Source of the DNA: Antarctobacter aquimaris
Lineage (GTDB): Bacteria > Pseudomonadota > Alphaproteobacteria > Rhodobacterales > Rhodobacteraceae
Assembly: GCF_900184945.1 (NCBI RefSeq)
Contig: NZ_FXYF01000011.1
Location: 102,001 to 166,000, forward strand
Reading direction: 5' to 3'
DNA length: 64,000 nucleotides
Shown here: one piece after another, positions 55,630-64,000 of the stretch
How the letters are laid out: each line of letters starts with the position of its first letter
Position numbering within the stretch: the first letter of the stretch is position 1
Notes under the pieces: model-generated
What the model saw: the letters and a program-made list of their open reading frames with translations, nothing else
Told to the model about the DNA's origin: nothing
Databases searched by the model: none
Program-made: the position numbers and the translations under genes

Positions 55630-57405
55630 TCAGCCGGCCAGCCGCGTCTCCGTGTCGGCCGGTCTGAAGTCCGGGCCCAGCGCCGCCTGCACCTCGGCCT
55701 CGTCCGGCTGGGACCAGGCTGCGCCGGGGGCGACAAAGCCGGCCGCGACCAGGGCCGCCTGCATCGCCGGGAAATCCGGCTCGCCGATCGCGAGGCGCCG
55801 ACGGACCTGGCCCGCGGGCATCCAACTGCGGCGCAGGGTCTCGATCCAGACCGGGGCACGTCCGGTAAAGCTTTCGATGTGGGAGGAGATGTGCTGTGTC
55901 GCGCCCGAGCGGCGGCGCAGGATCATCGCCACCCGCTGGTCGGGGCGCCCGACGAAGGCATAGAGGTGCAGCGCGGAGCCTTCGGCGGCCACGATCTCGC
56001 GCGCGGCCTTGTAGCGGGCGACTTGCACCTCCAGCGGGTGGGCCTGGGGGTGGAAGATCTCGTACCCTTCGGCGGCGAGGCGCTCCTCCAGCCGTTCCTC
56101 GCCCAGCAGCGCACCGCGGTTTGGTCCCAGCCTCGACCGCGAGATGTAAAGCCGCTCCGGACCTTCGGGCGCGATGTCCTGGCCGAAGCGTAGCGCCATG
56201 GCGGCGATGAACCGGTCGGTGCCGCGGCTGATCTGGCCCAGGCCAAAGCCCTGGCCCGGCACGATCAACTCGTCGGGCACGCAGGGCGTGCGGGCTTCGC
56301 GGATGGGGAGATCACAGCCCATGAGCCGCAGGAAGTCGCGCTGGAAGCCGGGCAGCGGCTCGTCGAGCAGGGGATTCTTGGGCGTGAAGAGAATGCCGTC
56401 GAAGTCCTTTTGGGACAGGTGTTCCAGCGCCCAGAGCCGGGTCACGCTTTCGGTCACGAAGTGCGGGAAGTAGCGCCAGAGCACGCCGCCCCAGAGCCAG
56501 CGCCCGGGCAGCCGTTCGGCCTGTGCGGGCTTGTCGGGGGTGGGGGTGAGCAGGCGGCCGTTGCGCCAGGTCGTCGCGTGGGGAACGATATTGCCCTCGG
56601 CGGTCAGCACGCCGGAGGGCTGAACATGGGCGCGCCTGGTGGGCGGCACGACCACCGGCTGCCGCAGCCGGGCGATCTGGACCGACCAGCCGCCCGAGGG
56701 GTTGGGCGCCTCGAGCCGCGTCACCGCGCGGGTGCAGGTCCAGACGAAGCGGGTCGAGACCTTGTCAACCTGCCGGAACCCCAGCGCGCGCAGCCGGTCC
56801 TTGCAGGTCTTGGTGCCCTCGGTGCCGTAGACCTTCGGGTGCAGTTCGATGACCACCGCGCGGATGCCTTGCAGCCGGGTCTGGGTCAGCAGTTCCAGTT
56901 CGCCGCCTTCGATGTCGATGATCAGCACGTCGGGTCGGAACTCTGCCAGCACCGCGTCGAAATCGGCGGTGGGCACCTCCACGGGGCGGGTTTCGCGGTT
57001 GTCGACGTCGATCAGAGACGACCCGAGAAAGGAGTTCCGCAGATGAAAGGTGCGGGTCGGGGGCCGGTCCGGCCCGGCCGTCAGCACCGCGTGGCGTACC
57101 TCGATACGGTCGCCCAGGTCGTTGGCGGCATGCAGGGCGCGGATGTGCGGGATCAGCTCGGGGTTGGCCTCATAGGACAGCACGGCGGAGGGCCGGGCGC
57201 GCGCCGCGATGACCGCGCCGACCACGCCAAGCCCGGCGCCCAGTTCCAGCACGCGGTCGCCGGGACGGACCACCGCCAGCGCACCGGCGATCTCGTCGGC
57301 CTCGTAGCGGCCTTCGGCGATGCGCCGCTGCCGCGTCTCGGTCAGAAAGGGCGATGCCGGTATGCCAACGCCGTGGCAGGTCACCGCCGCCTCGCATTCA
57401 TCCAT
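55630..57405 (-). CDS. Fusion of FkbM-type methyltransferase and GT61-like glycosyltransferase
   Basis: A 591-residue two-domain protein. Residues 1-230 are an FkbM-family methyltransferase (motif I VLELGAGLGVVGAVI at about 52-66, then IIDIEGGELELL and VIELHPKVYG). Residues about 300-590 resemble the DUF563/GT61 family (GGVLWRYFPHFVTESVTRLWAL, LYISRSRLG, VAAEGSALHLYAFV). The start ATG 57405 gives MDECEAAVTC; the frame extends further but without similarity. It probably modifies a surface polysaccharide. No capsule genes are immediately adjacent. The gene is isolated, convergent with the small membrane gene. Confidence 0.82.
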   Translation of the reverse strand: MDECEAAVTCHGVGIPASPFLTETRQRRIAEGRYEADEIAGALAVVRPGDRVLELGAGLGVVGAVIAARARPSAVLSYEANPELIPHIRALHAANDLGDRIEVRHAVLTAGPDRPPTRTFHLRNSFLGSSLIDVDNRETRPVEVPTADFDAVLAEFRPDVLIIDIEGGELELLTQTRLQGIRAVVIELHPKVYGTEGTKTCKDRLRALGFRQVDKVSTRFVWTCTRAVTRLEAPNPSGGWSVQIARLRQPVVVPPTRRAHVQPSGVLTAEGNIVPHATTWRNGRLLTPTPDKPAQAERLPGRWLWGGVLWRYFPHFVTESVTRLWALEHLSQKDFDGILFTPKNPLLDEPLPGFQRDFLRLMGCDLPIREARTPCVPDELIVPGQGFGLGQISRGTDRFIAAMALRFGQDIAPEGPERLYISRSRLGPNRGALLGEERLEERLAAEGYEIFHPQAHPLEVQVARYKAAREIVAAEGSALHLYAFVGRPDQRVAMILRRRSGATQHISSHIESFTGRAPVWIETLRRSWMPAGQVRRRLAIGEPDFPAMQAALVAAGFVAPGAAWSQPDEAEVQAALGPDFRPADTETRLAG

Positions 57406-57606
57406 CACGGTCCGCCCGTCCTGTCCCGTCCAATCGTGGTTAGCGTGGCAGTCATTTGTGTTAACAATATGTTGACGGTGCGGCTCCGGCCAGACCCTTT
57501 GGCGATCGCGGTAAATGTGCCGATCCGGAGGATGCGTCATGCCGCACACTGGACCCCGGGTGGGGAATTCGCCATACAGGGCCGCAAGTGACACGAGGAG
57601 TCGTCC

Positions 57607-57990
57607 ATGGGCATGCTCAACACCCTTCTGCGCGCCGTGACCTGGTGGAATGGCGCCACGCTCAACACCCTGATCTACACCAGCCGCAAAGGCGTGAAGG
57701 TCGGCGAGGACGAGCAGGGCAACGCCTTTTACCAGACCCGCGACGGCAAGCGGCGCTGGGTGATCTTCAACGGCGAGGCCGAGGCCAGCCGGGTCAGCCC
57801 GGATTGGCACGGCTGGCTGCACCACACCTTCGATGACCTGCCAACCGACCGGCCGCTGCCGCGCAAATCCTGGGAAAAGCCCCACGTGGAAAACCTGACC
57901 GGCACGGCTCTGGCCTATGCGCCGGCCGGCTCGATCCGCCGCGCGGCCCCGGCAGAGCGCCGCGATTACGAGGCCTGGTCGCCGGAATGA
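57607..57990 (+). CDS. NADH:ubiquinone oxidoreductase accessory subunit (NDUFA12 family)
   Basis: A 127-residue accessory subunit of respiratory complex I found in alphaproteobacteria and mitochondria. The pattern [53 protein letters not shown] is clear, with the WHGWLH box. A GAGGAG box precedes ATG 57607. It overlaps mlaD by four bases (ATGA). Confidence 0.93.
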   Translation: MGMLNTLLRAVTWWNGATLNTLIYTSRKGVKVGEDEQGNAFYQTRDGKRRWVIFNGEAEASRVSPDWHGWLHHTFDDLPTDRPLPRKSWEKPHVENLTGTALAYAPAGSIRRAAPAERRDYEAWSPE

Positions 57991-58436
57991 CCCATTCGAT
58001 GGCGGAAGTTGCCGTTGGCGGCGCCGTCCTGGCCGCCGCCATCGCCTTTGGCGCCTATACCGTGCAGAGCACCGGCTTTGCGCTGGGCGCGACCGGCTAC
58101 GAGTTGCGCGCCTCGTTCCGGTCGATCGAGGGGGTCAGCGTCGGCACCGACGTAAGGCTGGCCGGCGTCAAGGTGGGCACCGTGACCGGCGTCACCCTGA
58201 ACACCGAGACGTACCGTGCCGATACCGTGGTGGTCGTGGACGACGGGGTGCTGGTGCCGGACGACAGCGTGATCGCCATCGCGTCCGAGGGCCTGCTGGG
58301 CGGCAACTTTGTCGAGATTTCGCCGGGCGGGTCGCTGTTCTACTACGAGGCGGGCGAAGAGATCCTGGACACCCAAGGGGCGGTAAGCCTGCTGAACCTG
58401 CTGCTCAAGTATGTGGGCGGAGGCAGCGAGGAATGA
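57987..58436 (+). CDS. mlaD: Outer membrane lipid asymmetry protein MlaD
   Basis: A 149-residue MCE-domain protein anchored by one N-terminal helix ([20 protein letters not shown]). The MCE domain is visible as [27 protein letters not shown], with [17 protein letters not shown] near the end. MlaD binds phospholipids between the inner-membrane ABC transporter MlaEF and the periplasmic MlaC. The other mla genes are not in the window. It overlaps the genes on both sides by four bases. Confidence 0.92.
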   Translation: MTHSMAEVAVGGAVLAAAIAFGAYTVQSTGFALGATGYELRASFRSIEGVSVGTDVRLAGVKVGTVTGVTLNTETYRADTVVVVDDGVLVPDDSVIAIASEGLLGGNFVEISPGGSLFYYEAGEEILDTQGAVSLLNLLLKYVGGGSEE

Positions 58437-58813
58437 GGGCGCTGGCGGTCGGCGCGGTGCTGGCGCTTGTGCTGGCGGGGCCGGGCGTGGCGCAGGAGGC
58501 GGTGCAGGCAGGCAGCGGCGCCGTGCTTCGGGCGCTGGACAAGCTGAACGCCAAGGTCAGCGACCTGACGTTGCAGAACGGCGAGTCTTCGGTGATGGGC
58601 CTGATGGAGGTCCAGTTGCAGGAATGCCGCTATCCGCAGGACGACCCCACCGGCAACGCCTATGCCTTTCTCACCATCCGCGAGGCGGGCGTGGCGCGGC
58701 CGGTGTTCAGCGGCTGGATGGTCGCCGCCTCTCCGGCGCTGAACCCGCTGGACCACCCGCGCTACGACGTCTGGGTGCTGCGCTGCACGGGGCTTCCGAC
58801 CGGATCGAACTGA
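58433..58813 (+). CDS. DUF2155 exported protein
   Basis: A 126-residue exported protein (signal peptide [20 protein letters not shown]). The family pattern is ALDKLNAKVSDLTLQNGES, LQECRYPQDDPTGNAYAFLTI, VFSGWMVAASPALNPLDHPRYDVWVLRC, with two cysteines that could pair. Function unknown. It starts with an ATGA overlap after mlaD and ends two bases from the convergent aat gene. Confidence 0.85.
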   Translation: MRALAVGAVLALVLAGPGVAQEAVQAGSGAVLRALDKLNAKVSDLTLQNGESSVMGLMEVQLQECRYPQDDPTGNAYAFLTIREAGVARPVFSGWMVAASPALNPLDHPRYDVWVLRCTGLPTGSN

Positions 58814-58815
58814 AG

Positions 58816-59463
58816 TCAGCCTTTGCCGCGTGACGAGGCGGCATTGCGGGCCACGATCTCGGCGCCGGAAGTGGCCAACGGTTGCGCGAGGATATCGGCC
58901 TCCCGCGCCAGGGCTTCGGCCAACTGCCTGCGATAGTCCTGCCGGGTGATCTCGACCGCGCCGAGGCTCGCCAGGTGCGGCGTCAGGAATTGCGTGTCGA
59001 ACAGGGTGAAGCCGGTGCGCCGCAGGTGGTCCACCAGCCAGGCCAGCGCGATCTTGGACGCGTCCGTCCGGCGCGAGAACATCGACTCGCCGCAGTAAGC
59101 CGCGCCGACCGTCACGCCGTAGACCCCGCCGACCAGCGCGCCGTCCATCCAGACTTCGAGCGAATGCGCGTGCCCCTGGACGTGCAGCGCGTGGTACAGC
59201 GCGCGGATCTCGGCGTTGATCCAGGTTTCCTGGCGCTCGGCGCAGCCGTCGATCACCCCCAGGAAATCCGCGTTCAATGTCGCCGAGTAGCCGCCGCGCC
59301 GCAACCTGCGGGCCAGGCTGCGCGAGATGTGAAACCCGTCCAGCGGCAGCACCCCACGCCGACGCGGATCGACCCAGAAGATTTCCGGGTCGTCGCGCCG
59401 TTCCGCCATGGGAAAGATGCCGGTGCGGTACGCGTGAAGCAGGAGGTCAGGGGTGACGGACAT
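58816..59463 (-). CDS. aat: Leucyl/phenylalanyl-tRNA-protein transferase
   Basis: A 215-residue Aat enzyme that adds Leu or Phe to proteins with N-terminal Lys/Arg, marking them for ClpAP degradation. Family motifs are LLLHAYRTGIFPMAE, FWVDPRRRGVLPLDGFHISRSL, AHSLEVWMDGALVGGVYGVTVG and GESMFSRRTDASKIAL. The start ATG 59463 is conventional; the frame runs further upstream. It follows accC by 129 bases with a hairpin between. Confidence 0.94.
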   Translation of the reverse strand: MSVTPDLLLHAYRTGIFPMAERRDDPEIFWVDPRRRGVLPLDGFHISRSLARRLRRGGYSATLNADFLGVIDGCAERQETWINAEIRALYHALHVQGHAHSLEVWMDGALVGGVYGVTVGAAYCGESMFSRRTDASKIALAWLVDHLRRTGFTLFDTQFLTPHLASLGAVEITRQDYRRQLAEALAREADILAQPLATSGAEIVARNAASSRGKG

Positions 59464-59520
59464 CGGATCAGGACAGACGACTTGTGCAGGGTGGCCGGAG
59501 TGTTTCGCCCGCGCGACCCC

Positions 59521-59541
59521 GCCCCGGCCGTGCGCCGGGGC
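59521..59541 (-). terminator. Hairpin between accC and aat
   Basis: GCCCCGGC (59521-59528) pairs with GCCGGGGC (59534-59541). There is no clear T-run on the minus strand, so it may reduce rather than stop read-through from accC into aat. Confidence 0.45.
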
Positions 59542-59592
59542 CACCGGCCTGGACAGAGGTCCCGGCGCAAGGCCGGGGCGCGATGCGCCCGT

Positions 59593-60942
59593 TCATTCCA
59601 GTCCGCCGGCCTCCAGCCATTTTTCCAGCCAGTGGATGTTGTAGGCGCCGGTGTGGATGTCCTTTTCCCGCAACAGCGCGTGGAACAGCGGCACGGTGGT
59701 GTCGATGCCGTCCACGATCAATTCGCCCAGCGCGCGGTTCAGCCGGGCCAGCGCCTCGGGGCGGTCGCGGCCGTGCACGATCAGCTTGGCGATCAGGCTG
59801 TCGTAGTAGGGCGGGATGCGGTAGCCGTCATACAGCGCCGAGTCCATCCGCACGCCGAGGCCGCCCGGCGCATGGAAATGCGAGATCTTGCCGGGAGAAG
59901 GCCGGAACTGCGGCAGCTTTTCCGCGTTGATGCGCACCTCGATGGCGTGGCCGTTGATCTTCAGGTCCTCCTGCGAGAACGACAGCGGCAGCCCGGCGGC
60001 CACACGGATCTGTTCACGCACCAGGTCGACGCCAAAGATCGCCTCGGTCACCGGGTGTTCAACCTGGAGGCGGGTGTTCATCTCGATGAAGTAGAACTCG
60101 CCGTCCTCATAGAGGAACTCGATGGTGCCCGCGCCGCGATAGCCCATCTTGGCGATGGCATTGGCGCAGATCGTGCCGATGCGGCTGCGTTCCTCGGGGG
60201 TGATGCTGGGGCCGGGGGCCTCTTCGAACACCTTCTGGTGGCGGCGCTGGAGCGAACAGTCGCGTTCGCCCAGGTGGACACCGCCACCCTTGCCGTCGCC
60301 AAAGACCTGGATCTCGATGTGGCGCGGACGCTGGAGGTACTTCTCGATGTAGACCTCGTCGTTGCCAAAGGCGCTCTTGGCCTCGGCGCGGGCGGTCTGA
60401 AAGGCGCGCTCCATCTCGTCTTCGGTGCGGGCCACCTTCATGCCGCGCCCGCCGCCGCCGGCGGTGGCCTTGACGATGACCGGGTAGCCAAAGCTGGCGC
60501 CGATCTTCCTGGCGTCCTCGACGCTGGCCACGCCGCCTTCGGAGCCGGGGACGACGGGGATGCCCAGCGCCTTGGCGGTCTCCTTGGCGGTGATCTTGTC
60601 GCCCATCGTGCGGATGTGCTCGGCCGAGGGGCCGATGAAGGTCAGGTCATGATCCTCGACGATCTGCACAAACCGGGCGTTTTCCGACAGGAAGCCGTAA
60701 CCCGGGTGGATCGCCGTGGCGCCGGTGACCTCGCAGGCGGAGATGATCGCCGGGATCGACAGGTAGCTGTCGGGCGAAGGCGCGGGCCCGATGCAGATGG
60801 TCTCGTCCGCCATGCGCACGTGCATGGCGTCGGCGTCGGCGGTGGAATGCACCGCGACCGAGGGAATGCCCATCTCGCGGCAGGCGCGGATGACGCGCAA
60901 CGCGATCTCGCCCCGGTTGGCGATGAGGATCTTGTCAAACAT
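59593..60942 (-). CDS. accC: Acetyl-CoA carboxylase, biotin carboxylase subunit
   Basis: A 449-residue ATP-grasp enzyme that carboxylates biotin on AccB. Signatures are [23 protein letters not shown] at the start, [20 protein letters not shown] for ATP, and [19 protein letters not shown] in the catalytic half. The start lies four bases after the accB stop, so the two are one operon. It makes malonyl-CoA for fatty acids. Confidence 0.97.
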   Translation of the reverse strand: MFDKILIANRGEIALRVIRACREMGIPSVAVHSTADADAMHVRMADETICIGPAPSPDSYLSIPAIISACEVTGATAIHPGYGFLSENARFVQIVEDHDLTFIGPSAEHIRTMGDKITAKETAKALGIPVVPGSEGGVASVEDARKIGASFGYPVIVKATAGGGGRGMKVARTEDEMERAFQTARAEAKSAFGNDEVYIEKYLQRPRHIEIQVFGDGKGGGVHLGERDCSLQRRHQKVFEEAPGPSITPEERSRIGTICANAIAKMGYRGAGTIEFLYEDGEFYFIEMNTRLQVEHPVTEAIFGVDLVREQIRVAAGLPLSFSQEDLKINGHAIEVRINAEKLPQFRPSPGKISHFHAPGGLGVRMDSALYDGYRIPPYYDSLIAKLIVHGRDRPEALARLNRALGELIVDGIDTTVPLFHALLREKDIHTGAYNIHWLEKWLEAGGLE

Positions 60943-60946
60943 CGGC

Positions 60947-61444
60947 TTACTCGAGGATCACGAGCGGGGCGCCGTATTCCACCGGCGCACCGTCTTCGAC
61001 GAGGATGCGCTTGACCGTGCCACTGCGCGGGGCCGGGATGTGGTTCATGGTCTTCATCGCCTCGACGATCAGCAGCGTGTCGCCTTCCTTGACCTGCTTG
61101 CCGACCGCGATGAAGGGATCCGCGCCCGGCTCGCCCTGCATGTAGACGGTGCCCACCATGGGCGAGGTCACGGCGCCGGGATGCGCGGCGGGGTCCTCGG
61201 GCATTTCCGCGGCCGGCGCGGCTGCCGGCGCGGGCGCGGCGGCCGGAGCGGGGGCGGCGTAGTGCGGCATCATCTGCGCGGGCGCCTGCGCGGCCACGGT
61301 GACCTGCTTGCTGATGCGGACCTGAAGGCTGTCGTCGTCGCCGTATTCGCGCATGACCTCGAGTTCGGTCAGGTCGTTTTCATTGAGAAGTTCCGCCAGG
61401 GCCTTGATGAAGGCCACGTCTGCCTCGGTCTTCTTGTCGCTCAT
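60947..61444 (-). CDS. accB: Acetyl-CoA carboxylase, biotin carboxyl carrier protein
   Basis: A 165-residue carrier with an N-terminal helical part, an alanine-proline linker (about 60-85) and a biotinyl domain. The biotin is attached to Lys131 in EAMKTM. It is the first gene of the accB-accC-aat set. Confidence 0.96.
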   Translation of the reverse strand: MSDKKTEADVAFIKALAELLNENDLTELEVMREYGDDDSLQVRISKQVTVAAQAPAQMMPHYAAPAPAAAPAPAAAPAAEMPEDPAAHPGAVTSPMVGTVYMQGEPGADPFIAVGKQVKEGDTLLIVEAMKTMNHIPAPRSGTVKRILVEDGAPVEYGAPLVILE

Positions 61445-61611
61445 GCCATCCTCGCCATGTCATCGGTCCCCTTGCCTGCCTGCAGGCGGGGCGTGCGAGG
61501 CTTATAGGGGAAGGCGCGGGCGGTGAAAAGCGATGCTGAACAGCTTTGCGCGGCGGCGCGGTTGCAGGGGCCCTCGGCCGGGCCTAGCATCCCGCCGGGG
61601 GAGGAGCGGAC

Positions 61612-63135
61612 ATGAACATCTCGACCTGGCTGGCGCGGGTGGCGCAGCTGACGCCGGAGCGCCCGGCGCTGCACCTGGGCAGGGACCTCGTGGCCGACTA
61701 CGGCCAGTTCCACGCATCGACGCTGCGGCTGGCGGCGGGACTGGTGGCGCGCGGGGTTGCGCCGGGGGACCGGGTGGGCCTGTTCATGAAGAACGTCCCC
61801 GACTACCTGGTGGCGCAGTACGGCGCCTGGTACGCCGGGGCGGCCGTGGTGCCGATCAACGCCAAGCTGCATCCGCGCGAGGTGGATTTCATCCTGGAAA
61901 ACTCGGGGGCTTCGCTGGTCTTTGCCACGCCGGACCTTGCGCCGGATCTCGCCGAGGTCACGCAGGTCCCGGTGATCGAAAGCGGCGCGGCGGCGTGGGC
62001 TGCGCTGCTGGACACCCCGCCTATCGCAGCGCCGGTGCATCGTGCACCCGACGATCTGGCCTGGCTGTTCTACACCTCCGGCACCACGGGCCGGCCCAAG
62101 GGGGTGATCATCACGCACCGGATGCTGACGATCGTGTCGCTGTGCTACCAGACCGACTGCGAGCTGGTGCGCGCCGAGGACGCTGCCCTTTACGCCGCAC
62201 CGCTCAGCCATGGCGCGGGGCTGTACAACATGATGCACGTGCGCGCCGGGGCGCGGCATGTCTTTCCACCCTCCGGCGGCTTTGACGAGGGCGAGGTGCT
62301 GGACCTGGCCGAGGCCTTTGGCGGCGCACACATGTTCATGGCGCCGACCATGGTGCAGCGCCTGGCGCGGTTTGCCAGGGCATCGGGGCGGCGCGGCGAG
62401 GGGCTGCGCACGATCGTCTATGCCGGCGGACCGATGTACAACGCCGACATCATCGCGGCGGTGGACCAGTTCGGCCCGGTCTTCGTGCAGATCTACGGGC
62501 AGGGCGAATGCCCGATGGGCATCACGGCGCTGTCGCGCCATGACGTCACGGACCGGACGCACCCGCGCTGGCGCGAACGGCTCGGCTCGGTCGGGCGGGC
62601 GCAATCGGCGGTCGAGGTGCGCATCGCGGGCGAGGACGGAGAGACCCTGCCGCCCGGCACGGTGGGCGAGATATGCGTGCGCGGCGACATCGTCATGCCC
62701 GGCTACTGGCAGAACCCGGAGGCCACGGCCAGGACGCTGAAGGACGGCTGGCTCTGGACCGGCGACATGGGCGAGATGGACGCCGGGGGTTATGTCACGC
62801 TCAAGGACCGCTCCAGGGACCTGATCATCTCCGGCGGCACCAACATCTACCCGCGCGAGGTCGAGGAGGCGCTGCTCGAGCACCCATCGGTGCTCGAGGT
62901 CGCGGTGGTCGGCCGCCCGCACCCCGAATGGGGTGAGGAAGTGGTCGCCTTCGTCGTCAGCGACGGTCCGCTGGATCCGGCGGCACTGGACGCGCATTGC
63001 CTGGACCGCATCGCGCGCTTCAAGCGACCCAAGAGCTATGTTGCCGTGCCGGCGCTGCCCAAGAACAACTACGGCAAGGTGTTGAAGACCGATCTGCGCG
63101 CCGGTTTTTCCGGCGAGGGCGGATCGGCCCCCTGA
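61612..63135 (+). CDS. AMP-dependent acyl-CoA synthetase/ligase
   Basis: A 507-residue adenylate-forming enzyme. The P-loop-like AMP motif is LFYTSGTTGRPKGVIITH (about residue 155); TGDMGEMDAGGYVTLKDRSRDLIISGGTNIYPREVEE is the hinge and A8 region; and PKNNYGKVLKTDL carries the C-terminal catalytic lysine. It activates a carboxylic acid with ATP and CoA; the chain type cannot be read from sequence. The ATG 61612 follows GGGGGAGGAG. The gene is divergent from accB. Confidence 0.9.
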   Translation: MNISTWLARVAQLTPERPALHLGRDLVADYGQFHASTLRLAAGLVARGVAPGDRVGLFMKNVPDYLVAQYGAWYAGAAVVPINAKLHPREVDFILENSGASLVFATPDLAPDLAEVTQVPVIESGAAAWAALLDTPPIAAPVHRAPDDLAWLFYTSGTTGRPKGVIITHRMLTIVSLCYQTDCELVRAEDAALYAAPLSHGAGLYNMMHVRAGARHVFPPSGGFDEGEVLDLAEAFGGAHMFMAPTMVQRLARFARASGRRGEGLRTIVYAGGPMYNADIIAAVDQFGPVFVQIYGQGECPMGITALSRHDVTDRTHPRWRERLGSVGRAQSAVEVRIAGEDGETLPPGTVGEICVRGDIVMPGYWQNPEATARTLKDGWLWTGDMGEMDAGGYVTLKDRSRDLIISGGTNIYPREVEEALLEHPSVLEVAVVGRPHPEWGEEVVAFVVSDGPLDPAALDAHCLDRIARFKRPKSYVAVPALPKNNYGKVLKTDLRAGFSGEGGSAP

Positions 63136-63527
63136 GCGGCGCGGGGCATTGGTTCGGCCTTGGGATCGGTCTCGGCGGGACTTGTCTGGTGCGCGGGCTG
63201 TCCTGCTTCAACCCTGGTCGTGGGCGGAGCAGGCTCCGGTTCTTGAGCCGCGTCCGGCTTGGGCGCCTGGGCGTCCAGCATCCGGCTGATGGTGATCTGC
63301 ATGATCGAGGGCGGCGCCGCATGGGTGCTGGGATCCGGTTCGCCGTTGACGGCGCGCCAGAACTGGGTAGGTGCCTGACCGTCCTTCAGCCGCGCCTCGG
63401 GGTTGCGGGCGTCGGCGATGGGTTTGACGCGCATTCGGTCACCGCGGTCGGCTTGCGGCTCGGGCAACCCGTGCGGGTGGCCCGTGACCTGCGGTGCGGT
63501 CAGCAACGGGGAAACTGACATAGGCAT
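63069..63527 (-). CDS. Hypothetical proline- and glutamine-rich protein
   Basis: A 152-residue frame on the minus strand. It starts MPMSVSPLLTAPQVTGHPHG and has a middle segment PTQFWRAVNGEPDPS and SIMQITISRMLDAQ. The C-terminal half is low-complexity and rich in Pro, Ala and Glu (about residues 108-140). No signal peptide or membrane helix. It overlaps the acyl-CoA synthetase 3' end by 67 bases in a tail-to-tail way, which is unusual and lowers confidence. Function unknown. Confidence 0.5.
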   Translation of the reverse strand: MPMSVSPLLTAPQVTGHPHGLPEPQADRGDRMRVKPIADARNPEARLKDGQAPTQFWRAVNGEPDPSTHAAPPSIMQITISRMLDAQAPKPDAAQEPEPAPPTTRVEAGQPAHQTSPAETDPKAEPMPRAAQGADPPSPEKPARRSVFNTLP

Positions 63528-63858
63528 TTGGCTGCTCCGTCCAGAGCGCCCCCAACTTGTCCAACATACCACGTCCCGCGGCGATGATCAGCGGGTTGGC
63601 TTCAATTGTGTCCAGATTCTCGGCGCTTCCGCCGGGCCGTGATCACAGTCTTCGTGTTCATGATCGAAGGGGAAAACCTGGCCGGTGATCTCTCCGGGGC
63701 CATCCACGACCTCTACGGGCTGAAAATCTTCGACCGCATCGCCACCTCGGCGGACCGGCCTTGGACGCGCCGCCGGGCTCGGCACCCGAAACGAAGCCAG
63801 CCGCCGGGACGTCCGGCGGCTGGCATGTCCGATTGCGGTCGTTCTCGGGCCGCAGGCG
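63528..63858. other. Region between hypothetical gene and acs
   Basis: A 331-base stretch with no convincing gene; the open frames on both strands are short, lack a ribosome binding site and have no family match. A 12-base-stem hairpin at 63796-63824 terminates acs on the minus strand. Confidence 0.55.
63787..63824 (-). terminator. Terminator for acs
   Basis: GCCAGCCGCCGG (63796-63807) pairs with CCGGCGGCTGGC (63813-63824) around GACGT. On the minus strand it is followed by TTCGTTTCGG. It lies 34 bases beyond the acs stop. Confidence 0.7.
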
Positions 63859-64000
63859 TCACCGGTTCATGCGGTTTTCGATGAGGTCTTCGACGACGGA
63901 GGGGTCGGCGAGGGTCGAGGTGTCGCCGAGGGCGCCGTAGTCGTTTTCGGCGATCTTGCGCAGGATGCGGCGCATGATCTTGCCCGAGCGGGTCTTGGGC
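63859..64000 (-). CDS. acs: Acetyl-CoA synthetase, C-terminal part (5' end outside the window)
   Basis: The minus strand reads [20 protein letters not shown], then [26 protein letters not shown] and a stop at 63859-63861. The [14 protein letters not shown] motif holds the catalytic lysine of acetyl-CoA synthetase that is controlled by acetylation. Only the last 46 codons are in the window. Confidence 0.93.
   Translation of the reverse strand, partial: PKTRSGKIMRRILRKIAENDYGALGDTSTLADPSVVEDLIENRMNR

Noticed and set aside
57917..58813. Plus-strand frame running through mlaD in another phase
   Set aside because: Only its last 127 codons are real (the DUF2155 gene starting at 58433); the upstream part is out of frame with NDUFA12 and mlaD.
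63588..63884. Short frames on both strands before acs
   Set aside because: They overlap each other and the acs terminator hairpin, with no ribosome binding site or recognised motif.

Overview
The window is GC-rich, densely packed DNA from an alphaproteobacterium, most likely a marine member of the Rhodobacteraceae/Roseobacter group. The evidence is combined gene content: a complete Sox thiosulfate-oxidation cluster, heterotetrameric sarcosine oxidase, GapR, NDUFA12, a dnaG-rpoD pair, the accB-accC-aat block and CtrA/DnaA-like motifs. No rRNA, tRNA, CRISPR, transposase or integrase was seen. The assignment rests on reading protein sequence and gene order, not on a database search.

Layout. (1) 1-9627: two oppositely oriented TadG/TadE modules flank a glutamate-dehydrogenase-family gene. 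They encode three von Willebrand-A TadG paralogues and four TadE-like pseudopilins. (2) 9750-15597: sarcosine oxidase soxB-(six-cysteine exported protein)-soxD-soxA-soxG and a small exported protein. (3) 15607-20322: tandem palindromes, dnaG, rpoD, an HlyU-like gene and a small membrane protein. (4) 20342-24161: dienelactone hydrolase, a YjbQ-family protein, a DUF1353 protein and an M20-like amidohydrolase. (5) 24296-31257: nrdR-ribD and ribE, separated by an inverted capsule block (kpsS-like, Wza/KpsD-like lipoprotein, KpsC-like Kdo transferase). (6) 31390-33573: a secreted GH114/TM1410-like domain fused to RTX repeats. (7) 33589-46413: the Sox cluster, soxTRS on the minus strand and soxVWXYZABCDEF on the plus strand. 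Four SoxR-like ATTCACA-containing sites and several hairpins divide it. (8) 46687-51493: a cation diffusion facilitator, a photolyase-like protein with apparently permuted domains, clpP, clpX and a RidA protein. (9) 51512-54734: transglutaminase, alpha-E and circularly permuted ATP-grasp genes. (10) 54907-64000: gapR, a small membrane protein, an FkbM-GT61 fusion, NDUFA12, mlaD, DUF2155, aat, accC, accB, an acyl-CoA synthetase, a hypothetical gene and the 3' end of acs.

How the genes work together. The Sox proteins form a periplasmic machine. SoxYZ carries the sulfur, SoxAX loads it, SoxB hydrolyses sulfate off, SoxCD oxidises the sulfane sulfur, and SoxE/SoxF are electron-transfer or accessory proteins. 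SoxV/SoxW/SoxS supply reductant, SoxT probably moves sulfur compounds, and SoxR is the repressor. The sarcosine oxidase, glutamate dehydrogenase and amidohydrolase point to use of methylated amines and amino acids, giving a mixotrophic lifestyle. The best candidates for something new are the mirrored TadG/TadE modules, the six-cysteine protein inside the sarcosine oxidase operon, the additional SoxR-like sites inside the sox operon, the GH114-RTX fusion and the permuted photolyase-like protein.
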